DNA of 64,000 bases, from NCBI GenBank assembly GCA_003864495.1, contig ML133471.1:2518571-2582570 (forward strand), written 5' to 3'. Below, piece after piece: positions 12,601-26,000 of this stretch (its first letter is position 1; every line of letters begins with the position of its first letter). Source of the DNA: Nemopilema nomurai. Its lineage: Eukaryota > Cnidaria > Scyphozoa > Rhizostomeae > Rhizostomatidae. The position numbers and the translations under genes are program-made. The notes below the pieces were generated by a model. That model was not told the DNA's origin and did not search any database. It worked only from the letters and a program-made list of their open reading frames with translations.

Positions 12601-15600
12601 CCTGTGTGATGGAATACAATAAAGCCTGCAAAAAGTTTGAGTTAAGGTATCTAATATAGTTTTGGAGAAAAACTCAATCGTACAAAGTGTAAAGTATCTG
12701 ATATAGTCGGAAAATCTGCAAGTTTGACATTCAGCGTCAATACAATCGCATTTTAAAGAAAACTGTTAACAATTTGATAAACCTGAAGTGAATTTCAAGA
12801 CCCTTCTTGCCTAATGAACAGGAATATTGATTGATTTCATTAATTAAAATATTTTTTCTGAGAAAATTTTCCGTTTAAACTTGTGTTCCCTTGAAAAGTT
12901 GTCAATTCTACTAAAGTAAGCGCTCGATCTGTTGTGAGAATTGAAGCTTTGCAATTGAAAAACTTCATGTACTCAGCATTTCCTGTGTGATGGAATACAA
13001 TAAAGCCTGCAAAAAGTTTGAGTTACGTATCTAATATAGTTTTGGAGAAAAACTCAATCGTACAAAGTGTAAAGTATCTGATATAGTCGGAAAATCTCTG
13101 CAAGTTTCGACATTCAGCGTCAATACAATCGCATTTTAAAGAAAACTGTTAACAATTTGATAAACCTGAAGTAAATTTCAAGACCCTTCTTGCCTAATGA
13201 ACAGGAATATTGATTGATTTCATTAATTAAAATATTTTTCTGAGAAAATTTTTCCGTTTAAACTCTGTGTTACCCTTGAAAAGTTGTGCAATTCTACTAA
13301 AGTAAAGCTGCTTCGATCTGTTGTGAGAAATTGAAGCTTTGCAATTGAAAAACTTCATGTACTCAGCATTTCCTGTGTGATGGAATACAATTAAAGCCTG
13401 CAAAAAGTTTGAGTTACGTATCTAATATAGTTTTGGAGAAAAACTCAATCGTACAAAGTGTAAAGTATCTGATATAGTCGGAAAATCTGCAAGTTTCGAC
13501 ATTCAGCGTCAATACAATCGCATTTTTAAAAAAACTGTTAACAATTTGATAAACCTGAAGTAAATTTCAAGACCCTTCTTGCCTAATGAACTGGAATATT
13601 GATTGATTTCATTAATTAAAATATTTTTTCTGATAAAAGTTTCCGTTTAAAATTGTGTTCCCCTTGAAAAGTTGTCATATTCTACTAAAGTAATGCCGGC
13701 TCGATCTGTTGTGAGAATTTGAAGCATTGCAATTGAAAAACTTCATTGTCATCATTTTCCTGTGTGATGGAATACAATAAAGCCTGCAAAAAGTTTGAGT
13801 TAGGTATCTAATATAGTTTTGGAGAAAAACTCAATCGTACAAAGTGTAAAGTATCTGATATAGTCGGAAAATCAATGCAAGTTTTGACATTCAGCGTCAA
13901 TACAATCGCATTTTTAAAAAAACTGTTAACAATTTGATAAACCTGAAGTAAATTTCAAGACCCTTCTTGCCTAATGAACAGGAATATTGATTGATTTCAT
14001 TAATTAAAATATTTTTTCTGAGAAAATTTTCCGTTTAAACTCTGTGTTACCCTTGAAAAGTTGTGCAATTACTACTAAAGTAAAGCTGCTTCGATCTGTT
14101 GTGAGAAATTGAAGCTTTGCAATTGAAAAACTTCATGTACTCAGCATTTTCCTGTGTGATGGAATACAATAAAGCCTGCAAAAAGTTTGAGTTACGTATC
14201 TAATATAGTTTTGGAGAAAAACTCAATCGTACAAAGTGTAAAGTATCTGATATAGTCGGAAAATCTGCAAGTTTCGACATTCAGCGTCAATACAATCGCA
14301 TTTTTAAAGAAAACTGTTAACAATTTGATAAACCTGAAGTGAATTTCAAGCCCTTCTTGCCTATAAACAGGAATATTGATTGATTTCATTAATTAAAATA
14401 TTTTTCTGAGAAAATTTTCCCGTTTAAACTCTGTGTTACCCTTGAAAAGTTGTGCAATTCTACTAAAGTAAAGCTGCTTCGATCTGTTGTGAGAAATTGA
14501 AGCTTTGCAATTGAAAAACTTCATGTACCCAGCATTTCCTTGTGTGATGGAATACAATAAAGCCTGCAAAAAGTTTGAGTTACGTATCTAATATATAGTT
14601 TTGGAGAAAAACTCAATCGTCAAAGTGTAAAAGTATCTGATATAGTCGGAAATCTCTCAAGTTTCGACATTCAGCGTCAAAAACAATCGAATTTTTAAAG
14701 AAACTGTTAACAATTTAAACTTGAAGTAATTTCAAGACCCTTCTTGCCTAATGAACAGGAATATTGATTGATTTCATTAATTAAAATATTTTTTCTGAGA
14801 AAATTTTCCGTTTAAATGTGTTCCCTTGAAAAGTTGTCGTATTCTACTAAAGTAATGCCGGCTCGATCTGTTGTGAGAATTTGAAGCATTGCAATTGAAA
14901 AACTTCATTGATCCATCATTTTCCTGTGTGATGGAATACAATCAAAGCCTGCAAAAAGTTTGAGTTAAGTATCTAATATAGTTTTGGAGAAAAACTCAAT
15001 CGTACAAAGTGTAAAGTATCTGATATAGTCGGAAAATCTCAAGTTTCGACATTCAGCGTCAAACAATCGCATTTTTAAAGAAAACTGTTAAAATTTGATA
15101 AACTGAAGTAAATTTCAAGACCCTTCTTGCCTAATGAACAGGAATATTGATTGATTTCATTAATTAAAATATTTTTTCTGAGAAAATTTTCCCGTTTAAA
15201 CTCTGTGTTACCCTTGAAAAGTTGTCCTATTCTACTAAAGTAAAGTTGCTTCGATCTGTGTTGAGAAATTGAAGCTTTGCAATTGAAAAACTTCATACTC
15301 AGCATTTCCTGTGTGATGGAATACAATTAAAGCCTGCAAAAAGTTTGAGTTACGTATCTAATATAGTTTTGGAGAAAAACTCAATCGTACAAAGTGTAAA
15401 GTATCTGATATAGTCGGAAAATCTGCAAGTTTTGACATTCAGCGTCAATACAATCGCATTTTTAAAGAAAACTGTTAAAATTTGATAAACCTGAAGTAAT
15501 TTCAAGACCCTTTTGCCTAATGAACAGGAATATTGATTGATTTCATTAATTAAAATATTTTTTCTGAGAAAATTTTCCCGTTTAAACTCTGTGTTACCCT

Positions 15601-18600
15601 TGAAAAGTTGTGAATTCTACTAAAGTAAAGCTGCTTCGATCTGTTGTGAGAAATTGAAGCTTTGCAATTGAAAAACTTCATTACTCAGCATTTTCCTGTG
15701 TGATGGAATACAATTAAAGCCTGCAAAAAGTTTGAGTTACGTATCTAATATAGTTTTGGAGAAAAACTCAATCGTACAAAGTGTAAAGTATCTGATATAG
15801 TCGGAAAATCTCTGCAAGTTTCGACATTCAGCGTCAATACAATCGCATTTTTAAAGAAAACTGTTAACAATTTGATAAACTGAAGTGAATTTCAAGACCC
15901 TTTTGCCTAATGAACAGGAATATTGATTGATTTCATTAATTAAAATATTTTTTCTGAGAAATTTTCCCGTTTAAACTCTGTGTTACCCTTGAAAAGTTGT
16001 CGAATTCTACTAAAGTAAAGCTGCTTCGATCTGTTGTGAGAAATTGAAGCTTTGCAATTGAAAAACTTCATGTACCAGCATTTCCTGTGTGATGGAATAC
16101 AATTAAAGCCTGCAAAAAGTTTGAGTTACGTATCTAATATAGTTTTGGAGAAAAACTCAATCGTACAAAGTGTAAAGTATCTGATATAGTCGGAAAATCT
16201 CTCAAGTTTCGACATTCAGCGTCAAACAATCGCATTTTTAAAGAAAACTGTTAACAATTTGATAAACCTGAAGTAATTTCAAGACCCTTCTTGCCTAATG
16301 AACAGGAATATTGATTGATTTCATTAATTAAAATATTTTTTCTGAGAAAATTTTCCGTTTAAATCTGTGTTCCCTTGAAAAGTTGTCGTATTCTACTAAA
16401 GTAAGCCGCTCGATCTGTTGTGAGAATTGAAGCTTTGCAATTGAAAAACTTCATTATCAGCATTTTCCTGTGTGATGGAATACAATTAAAGCCTGCAAAA
16501 AGTTTGAGTTACGTATCTAATATAGTTTTGGAGAAAAACTCAATCGTACAAAGTGTAAAGTATCTGATATAGTCGGAAAATCTCTGCAAGTTTCGACATT
16601 CAGCGTCAATACAATCGCATTTTTAAAGAAAACTGTTAACAATTTGATAAACCTGAAGTGAATTTCAAGACCCTTCTTGCCTAATGAACAGGAATATTGA
16701 TTGATTTCATTAATTAAAATATTTTTCTGAGAAAATTTTCCCGTTTAAACTCTGTGTTACCCTTGAAAAGTTGTGAATTCTACTAAAGTAAAGCTGCTTC
16801 GATCTGTTGTGAGAATTGAAGCTTTGCAATTGAAAAACTTCATGTACTCAGCATTTCCTGTGTGATGGAATACAATTAAAGCCTGCAAAAAGTTTGAGTT
16901 ACGTATCTAATATAGTTTTGGAGAAAAACTCAATCGTACAAAGTGTAAAGTATCTGATATAGTCGGAAAATCTCAAGTTTCGACATTCAGCGTCAATACA
17001 ATCGCATTTTTAAAGAAAACTGTTAACAATTTGATAAACCTGAAGTAATTTCAAGACCCTTCTTGCCTAATGAACAGGAATATTGATTGATTTCATTAAT
17101 TAAAATATTTTTTCTGAGAAAATTTTCCCGTTTAAACTCTGTGTTACCCTTGAAAAGTTGTGAATTCTACTAAAGTAAAGCTGCTTCGATCTGTTGTGAG
17201 AAATTGAAGCTTTGCAATTGAAAAACTTCATTACTCAGCATTTCCTGTGTGATGGAATACAATTAAAGCCTGCAAAAAGTTTGAGTTACGTATCTAATAT
17301 AGTTTTGGAGAAAAACTCAATCGTACAAAGTGTAAAGTATCTGATATAGTCGGAAAATCTCAAGTTTCGACATTCAGCGTCAATACAATCGCATTTTTAA
17401 AGAAAACTGTTAACAATTTGATAAACCTGAAGTGAATTTCAAGACCCTTCTTGCCTAATGAACAGGAATATTGATTGATTTCATTAATTAAAATATTTTT
17501 TCTGAGAAAATTTTCCGTTTAAATTGTGTTACCCTTGAAAAGTTGTCGATTCTACTAAAGTAAAGCTGCTTCGATCTGTGTTGAGAATTGAAGCTTTGCA
17601 ATTGAAAAACTTCATGTACTCAGCATTTTCCTGTGTGATGGAATACAATTAAAGCCTGCAAAAAGTTTGAGTTACGTATCTAATATAGTTTTGGAGAAAA
17701 ACTCAATCGTACAAAGTGTAAAGTATCTGATATAGTCGGAAAATCTCTCAAGTTTCGACATTCAGCGTCAATACAATCGCATTTTTAAAGAAAACTGTTA
17801 ACAATTTGATAAACCTGAAGTGAATTTCAAGACCCTTTTTGCCTAATGAACAGGAATATTGATTGATTTCATTAATTAAAATATTTTTTCTGAGAAAATT
17901 TTCCCGTTTAAACTCTGTGTTACCCTTGAAAAGTTGTGCAATTCTACTAAAGTAAAGCTGCTTCGATCTGTTGTGAGAATTGAAGCTTTGCAATTGAAAA
18001 ACTTCATTACTCACATTTCCTGTGTGATGGAATACAATTAAAGCCTGCAAAAAGTTTGAGTTACGTATCTAATATAGTTTTGGAGAAAAACTCAATCGTA
18101 CAAAGTGTAAAGTATCTGATATAGTCGGAAAATCTCAAGTTTCGACATTCAGCGTCAATACAATCGCAAATTTAACAAATAAACTGAAGTAAATTTCAAG
18201 ACCTTCTTGCCTAATGAACAGGAATATTGATTGATTTCATTAATTAAAATATTTTTTCTGAGAAATTTTCCGTTTAAATCTGTGTTCCCTTGAAAAGTTG
18301 TCGTATTCTACTAAAGTAAAGCCGCTCGATCTGTTGTGAGGATTTCAAGCTTGCAATTAAATAACTTCATTATCCAGCATTTTCCTGTGTGATGGAATAC
18401 AATTAAAGCCTGCAAAAAGTTTGAGTTACGTATCTAATATAGTTTTGGAGAAAAACTCAATCGTACAAAGTGTAAAGTATCTGATATAGTCGGAAAATCT
18501 CTCAAGTTTCGACATTCAGCGTCAATACAATCGCATTTTAAAGAAAACTGTTAACAATTTGATAAACCTGAAGTGAATTTCAAGACCCTTCTTGCCTAAT

Positions 18601-21600
18601 GAACAGGAATATTGATTGATTTCATTAATTAAAATATTTTTTCTGAGAAAATTTTCCGTTTAAACTCTGTGTTACCCTTGAAAAGTTGTCGATTCTACTA
18701 AAGTAAAGCTGCTTCGATCTGTTGTGAGAAATTTGAAGCTTTGCAATTGAAAAATTCATGTACTCAGCATTTCCTGTGTGATGGAATACAATTAAAGCCT
18801 GCAAAAAGTTTGAGTTACGTATCTAATATAGTTTTGGAGAAAAACTCAATCGTACAAAGTGTAAAGTATCTGATATAGTCGGAAAATCTGCAAGTTTCGA
18901 CATTCAGCGTCAATACAATCGCATTTTTAAAGAAAACTGTTAACAATTTGATAAACTGAAGAAATTTCAAACCCTTCTTGCCTAATGAACAGGAATATTG
19001 ATTGATTTCATTAATTAAAATATTTTTTCTGAGAAAATTTTCCGTTTAAACTCTGTGTTACCCTTGAAAAGTTGTCGAATTCTACTAAAGTAATGCCGTC
19101 GATCTGTTGTGAGAATTGAAGCTTTGCAATTGAAAAACTTCATCTCAGCATTTTCCTGTGTGATGGAATACAATTAAAGCCTGCAAAAAGTTTGAGTTAC
19201 GTATCTAATATAGTTTTGGAGAAAAACTCAATCGTACAAAGTGTAAAGTATCTGATATAGTCGGAAAATCTCTGCAAGTTTCGACATTCAGCGTCAATAC
19301 AATCGCATTTTTAAAGAAAACTGTTAACAATTTGATAAACCTGAAGTGAATTTCAAGATCCTTCTTGCCTAATGAACAGGATTATTGATTTATTTCATTA
19401 ATTAAATCATTTTTTTTTGAGAAAATTTTCCGTTTAAACTCTGTGTTACCCTTGAAAAGTTGTCGAATTCTACTAAAGTAAAGCTGCTTCGATCTGTTGT
19501 GAGAATTGAAGCTTTGCAATTGAAAAACTTCATGTACTCAGCATTTTCCTGTGTGATGGAATACAATTAAAGCCTGCAAAAAGTTTGAGTTACGTATCTA
19601 ATATAGTTTTGGAGAAAAACTCAATCGTACAAAGTGTAAAGTATCTGATATAGTCGGAAAATCTCAAGTTTCGACATTCAGCGTCAATACAATCGCATTT
19701 TTAAAGAAAACTGTTAACAATTTGATAAACTGAAGTGAATTTCAAGACCCTTTTGCCTAATGAACAGGAATATTGATTGATTTCATTAATTAAAATATTT
19801 TTTCTGAGAAAATTTTCCCGTTTAAACTCTTGTTTCCCTTGAAAAGTTGTCGTTTCTACTAAAGTAATGCCGCTTCGATCTGTTGTGAGAATTTGAAGCT
19901 TTGCAATTGAAAAACTTCATTATCAGCATTTTCCTGTGTGATGGAATACAATCAAAGCCTGCAAAAAGTTTGAGTTACGTATCTAATATAGTTTTGGAGA
20001 AAAACTCAATCGTACAAAGTGTAAAGTATCTGATATAGTCGGAAAATCTCTGCAAGTTTTGACATTCAGCGTCAATACAATCGCATTTTTAAAGAAAACT
20101 GTTAACAATTTGATAAACCTGAAGTAAATTTCAAGACCCTTTTGCCTAATGAACAGGAATATTGATTGATTTCATTAATTAAAATATTTTTTCTGAGAAA
20201 ATTTTCCCGTTTAAACTCTGTGTTACCCTTGAAAAGTTGTGATTCTACTAAAGTAAAGCTGCTTCGATCTGTGTGAGAATTGAAGCTTTGCAATTGAAAA
20301 ACTTCATGTACTCAGCATTTCCTGTGTGATGGAATACAATTAAAGCCTGCAAAAAGTTTGAGTTACGTATCTAATATAGTTTTGGAGAAAAACTCAATCG
20401 TACAAAGTGTAAAGTATCTGATATAGTCGGAAAATCTCAAGTTTCGACATTCAGCGTCAATACAATCGCATTTTTAAAGAAAACTGTTAACAATTTGATA
20501 AACCTGAAGTAATTTCAAGACCCTTCTTGCCTAATGAACAGGAATATTGATTGATTTCATTAATTAAAATATTTTTTCTGAGAAAATTTTCCGTTTAAAC
20601 TCTGTGTTCCCTTGAAAAGTTGTCGAATTCTACTAAAGTAAAGCCGCTTCGATCTGTTGTGAGAATTGGAGCTTTGCAATAGAAAAACTTCATTATCCAT
20701 CATTTTCTTGTGTGTTGGAATACAATTAAAGCCTGCAAAAAGTTTCAGATATCTATCTAATATAGTTTTGGAGAAAAACGCAATCGTACAAAGTGTAAAG
20801 TATCTGATATAGTCGGAAAATCTCAAGTTTCGACATTCAGCGTCAATACAATCGCATTTTTAAAGAAAACTGTTAACAATTTGATAAACCTGAAGTAATT
20901 TCAAGACCCTTCTTGCCTAATGAACAGGAATATTGATTGATTTCATTAATTAAAATATTTTTTCTGAGAAAATTTTCCCGTTTAAACTCTGTGTTACCCT
21001 TGAAAAGTTGTCGATTCTACTAAAGTAAAGCTGCTTCGATCTGTGTTGAGAAATTTGAAGCTTTGCAATTGAAAAACTTCATGTACTCAGCATTTCCCTG
21101 TGTGATGGAATACAATTAAAGCCTGCAAAAAGTTTGAGTTAAGGTATCTAATATAGTTTTGGAGAAAAACTCAATCGTACAAAGTGTAAAGTATCTGATA
21201 TAGTCGGAAAATCTCTGCAAGTTTTGACATTCAGCGTCAATACAATCGCATTTTTAAAGAAAACTGTTAACAATTTGATAAACCTGAAGTAAATTTCAAG
21301 ACCCTTTTGCCTAATGAACAGGAATATTGATTGATTTCATTAATTAAAATATTTTTTCTGAGAAAATTTTCCCGTTTAAACTCTGTGTTACCCTTGAAAA
21401 GTTGTGAATTCTACTAAAGTAAAGCTGCTTCGATCTGTTGTGAGAATTGAAGCTTTGCAATTGAAAAACTTCATTACTCAGCATTTTCCTGTGTGATGGA
21501 ATACAATTAAAGCCTGCAAAAAGTTTGAGTTACGTATCTAATATAGTTTTGGAGAAAAACTCAATCGTACAAAGTGTAAAGTATCTGATATAGTCGGAAA

Positions 21601-24399
21601 ATCTCTCCAAGTTTCGACATTCAGCTTCAATACAATCGCATTTTTAAAGAAAACTGTTAACAATTTGATAAACTGAAGTAATTTCAAGACCCTTCTTGCC
21701 TAATGAACAGGAATATTGATTGATTTCATTAATTAAAATATTTTTTCTGAGAAAATTTTCCCGTTTAAATTGTGTTCCCTTGAAAAGTTGTCGTATTCTA
21801 CTAAAGTAAAGCTGCTCGATCTGTTGTGAGAATTGAAGCTTGCAATTGAAAAACTTCATTATCCAGCATTTTCCTGTGTGATGGAATACAATTAAAGCCT
21901 GCAAAAAGTTTGAGTTACGTATCTAATATAGTTTTGGAGAAAAACTCAATCGTACAAAGTGTAAAGTATCTGATATAGTCGGAAAATCTGCGTAAAGTTT
22001 CGACATTCAGCGTCACCACCATCGCATTTTTAAAGAAAACTTTTAACAATTTGATAAACTGAAGTAAATTTCAAGACCCTTCTTGCCTAATGAACAGGAA
22101 TATTGATTGATTTCATTAATTAAAATATTTTTTCTGAGAAAATTTTCCCGTTTAAACTCTGTGTTACCCTTGAAAAGTTGTGCAATTCTACTAAAGTAAA
22201 GCTGCTTCGATCTGTTGTGAGAATTGAAGCTTTGCAATTGAAAAACTTCATGTACCAGCATTTCCTGTGTGATGGAATACAATTAAAGCCTGCAAAAAGT
22301 TTGAGTTACGTATCTAATATAGTTTTGGAGAAAAACTCAATCGTACAAAGTGTAAAGTATCTGATATAGTCGGAAAATCTCTCAAGTTTCGACATTCAGC
22401 GTCAATACAATCGCATTTTTAAAGAAAACTGTTAACAATTTGATAAACCTGAAGTAAATTTCAAGATCCTTCTTGCCTAATGAACAGGAATATTGATTGA
22501 TTTCATTAATTAAAATATTTTTTCTGAGAAAATTTTCCCGTTTAAACTCTGTGTTACCCTTGAAAAGTTGTGCAATTCTACTAAAGTAAAGCTGCTTCGA
22601 TCTGTTGTGAGAATTGAAGCTTTGCAATTGAAAAACTTCATGTACTCAGCATTTCCTGTGTGATGGAATACAATTAAAGCCTGCAAAAAGTTTGAGTTAC
22701 GTATCTAATATAGTTTTGGAGAAAAACTCAATCGTACAAAGTGTAAAGTATCTGATATAGTCGGAAAATCTCTGCAAGTTTCGACATTCAGCGTCAATAC
22801 AATCGCATTTTTAAAGAAAACTGTTAACAATTTGATAAACCTGAATTTTCAAGACCCTTCTTGCCTAATGAACAGGAATATGATTGATTTCATTAATTAA
22901 AATATTTTTTCTGAGAAAATTTTCCCGTTTAATATCTGTGTTACCCTTGAAAAGTTGTCAATTCTACTAAAGTAAAGCTGCTTCGATCTGTTGTAGAAAT
23001 TGAAGCTTTGCAATTGAAAAACTTCATGTACCAGCATTTTCCTGTGTGATGGAATACAATTAAAGCCTGCAAAAAGTTTGAGTTACGTATCTAATATAGT
23101 TTTGGAGAAAAACTCAATCGTACAAAGTGTAAAGTATCTGATATAGTCGGAAAATCTCTGCAAGTTTCGACATTCAGCGTCAATACAATCGCATTTTAAA
23201 GAAAACTGTTAACAATTTGATAAACTTGAAGTAAATTTCATGACCCTTCTTGCCTAATGAACAGGAATATTGATTGATTTCATTAATTAAAATATTTTTT
23301 CTGAGAAAATTTTCCCGTTTAAATCTGTGTCCCCTTGAAAAGTTGTCGAATTCTACTAAAGTAAAGCCGCTTCGATCTGTTGTGAGAAATTGAAGCTTTG
23401 CAATTGAAAAACTTCATGACCAGCATTTCCTGTGTGATGGAATACAATTAAAGCCTGCAAAAAGTTTGAGTTACGTATCTAATATAGTTTTGGAGAAAAA
23501 CTCAATCGTACAAAGTGTAAAGTATCTGATATAGTCGGAAAATCTCTGCAAGTTTCGACATTAAGCGTCAATACAATCGCAATTTTTAAAGAAAACTGTT
23601 AACAATTTGATAAATTGAAGTGAATTTCATGACCCTTTTTGCCTAATGAACCGGAATTATTGATTGATTTCATTAATTAAAATATTTTTTCTGAGAAAAT
23701 TTTCCCGTTTAAATTCTGTGTTCCTTTTGAAAAGTTGTCGAATTCTACTAAAGTAAAGCTGCTTCGATCTGTTTGAGAAATTGGAGCTTTGCAATAGAAA
23801 AACTTCATGTACCCATTTTCCTTGTTGATGGAATACAATTAAAGCCTGCAAAAAGTTTGAGTTACGTATCTAATATAGTTTTGGAGAAAAACTCAATCGT
23901 ACAAAGTGTAAAGTATCTGATATAGTCGGAAAATCTCTGCAAGTTTCGACATTCAGCGTCAATACAATCGCATTTTTAAAGAAAAATGTTAACAATTTGA
24001 TAAACTTGAGGTAAATTTCATGACCCTTTTTGCCTAATGAACAGGAATTATTGATTATTTTATTAACTAAAATATTTTTCTGAAAAATTTTCCCGTTTAA
24101 TTCTGTGTCCCTTTTGAAAAGTTGTCGAATTCTACTAAAGTATGCCGCTTCGTTCTGTTGTGAAAAATTGAAGATTTGCAATTGAAAAACTTCATGTATC
24201 CATTTCTCTTTTGATGGAATACAATTAAAGCCTGCAAAAAGTTTGAGTTACGTATCTAATAAGTTTTGGAGAAAAACTTCGTACAAAGTGTAAAGTATCT
24301 GATCTAGTCGGAAAATCTCTGCAAGTTTTGACATTCACTATCATTATAATCGCACTTAAAAAAACTGTTAACAATTCGATAAACGTGAGTGAACAATGA

Positions 24400-26000
24400 T
24401 TCTTCCAACCTATGAACAGGAATATTGATAGAGTCATTAATTACAGTATTTTTTCCAAAGAATATTTCCCGTTTAATTCTGTGTCCCTTTTGATAAGTTG
24501 TCGAATTCTACTAAAGTAAAGCTGCTTCGATCTGTTGTAAGAAATTGAAGCTTTGCAATTGAAAAACTTCATGTATCCGCATTTTCTTGTTTGATGGAAT
24601 ACAATTAAAGCCCGCAAAAAGTTTGAGTTACGTATCTGATACAGTTTTGGAGAAAAACTCATTCGTTCAAAGTGTGAAATATCTGATCTAGTCGGAAAAT
24701 CTCTGCAAGTTTTGATATTCACTATCATTATAATCGCACTCTAAAATAAACCTGTTAATAATTCGATAAACGTGAGCTGAATTTAATGATTCTTCTAACC
24801 TATTGAACAGGAATATTGATAGAGTCAGTTAATTACAGTATTTTTTCCAGAAAATGTTCCCGTTTATATTCTGTGTTACACTTGAAAAGTTTCTGAATTT
24901 TACTAATGTATAGCCGCTTCGATCCGCTGTGAGTAATTGCAGCTTTGCAAATGAAAAACTCATGTACCTAGCGTTTTATTCTTTGCTTGAATACAATTAA
25001 AGCCTGCTAAAAGTTTGAGTTACGTATTTAATATAGTTTTGGAGAAAAACTCAATCGTACAAAGTGTAAATTATTGATATAGTTGGAAAATCTCTGCAAG
25101 TTCAACATTCAGCTTCAATACAATTGCAATTTTGAAAGAAAACTGTTAACAATTTGAAATTTGAGGTAATTTCATGACCCTTTTGCCTATTGAACAGGAA
25201 TATTGATTCATTTATTAACTAAAATATTTTTTCTGAGAAAATTTTCCCGTTTAATTTCTGTGTCCCTTTTGAAAGTTGTCGAATTCTACTAAAGTATAGC
25301 CGCTTCGATCTGTTGTGAGAAATTGAAGCTTTGCAATTGTAAACTTCATGTACCTAGCATTTTCTTGTGTGAACGAATACAATTAAAGCCTGCAAAAAGT
25401 TTCAGTTACGTATCTCATATAGTTTTGGAGAAAAACTACACCGTACAAAGTGTAAAGTATCTGATAGAGTCGGAAAATCTCTGCAAGTTTCGACATTCAG
25501 CGTCAATACAATCGCGTTTATAAAGAGAACTTTTAAAAAATTTGAAAAACTTGAAGTGCATTTCATGACCCTTCTTGCCTAATGAACAGGATCATTGATT
25601 GATTTTTTTAATTAAAATATTTTTTCTGAGAAAAATTTCCCGTTTAATCTCTGTGTTACACTTGAAAAGTTGTCTAATTCTTCTAAAGTAAAGCCGCTTC
25701 GATCTGTTGTGAGACATTGAAGCTTTGCAATTGAAAAACTTCATGTACCCAACATTTTCTTGTGTGATGGAATAAATTTAAAGCCTGCAAAAAGTTTGAG
25801 TTACGTATCTAATATAGTTTTGGAGAAAAACTCAATCGTACAAAGGGTAAAGTAACTGATATAGTCGGAAAATATCTGCAAATTTCGACAATTAGCGTCA
25901 ATACAATCGCAATTTTAAAGAAAAATGTTAACAATTTGTTAACTATGAGGTAAAATTCATGACCCTTTTTGTCTAATGAACAGGATTATTGATTCATTTT
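24400..26000. repeat. Diverged multi-monomer block, copy 1
   Basis: These monomers carry rare variants: GTATCTGATACAG in the core, TATCATTATAATCGC, a CCGCTGTGAGTAATTGCAGC segment, GTGTGAACGAATAC, and GCAAATTTCGACA. The same variants in the same order recur near 28.1-29.7, 37.5-39.3 and 51.4-53.2 kb. The block behaves as a higher-order repeat several monomers long, inserted between more ordinary monomers. Confidence 0.7.
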
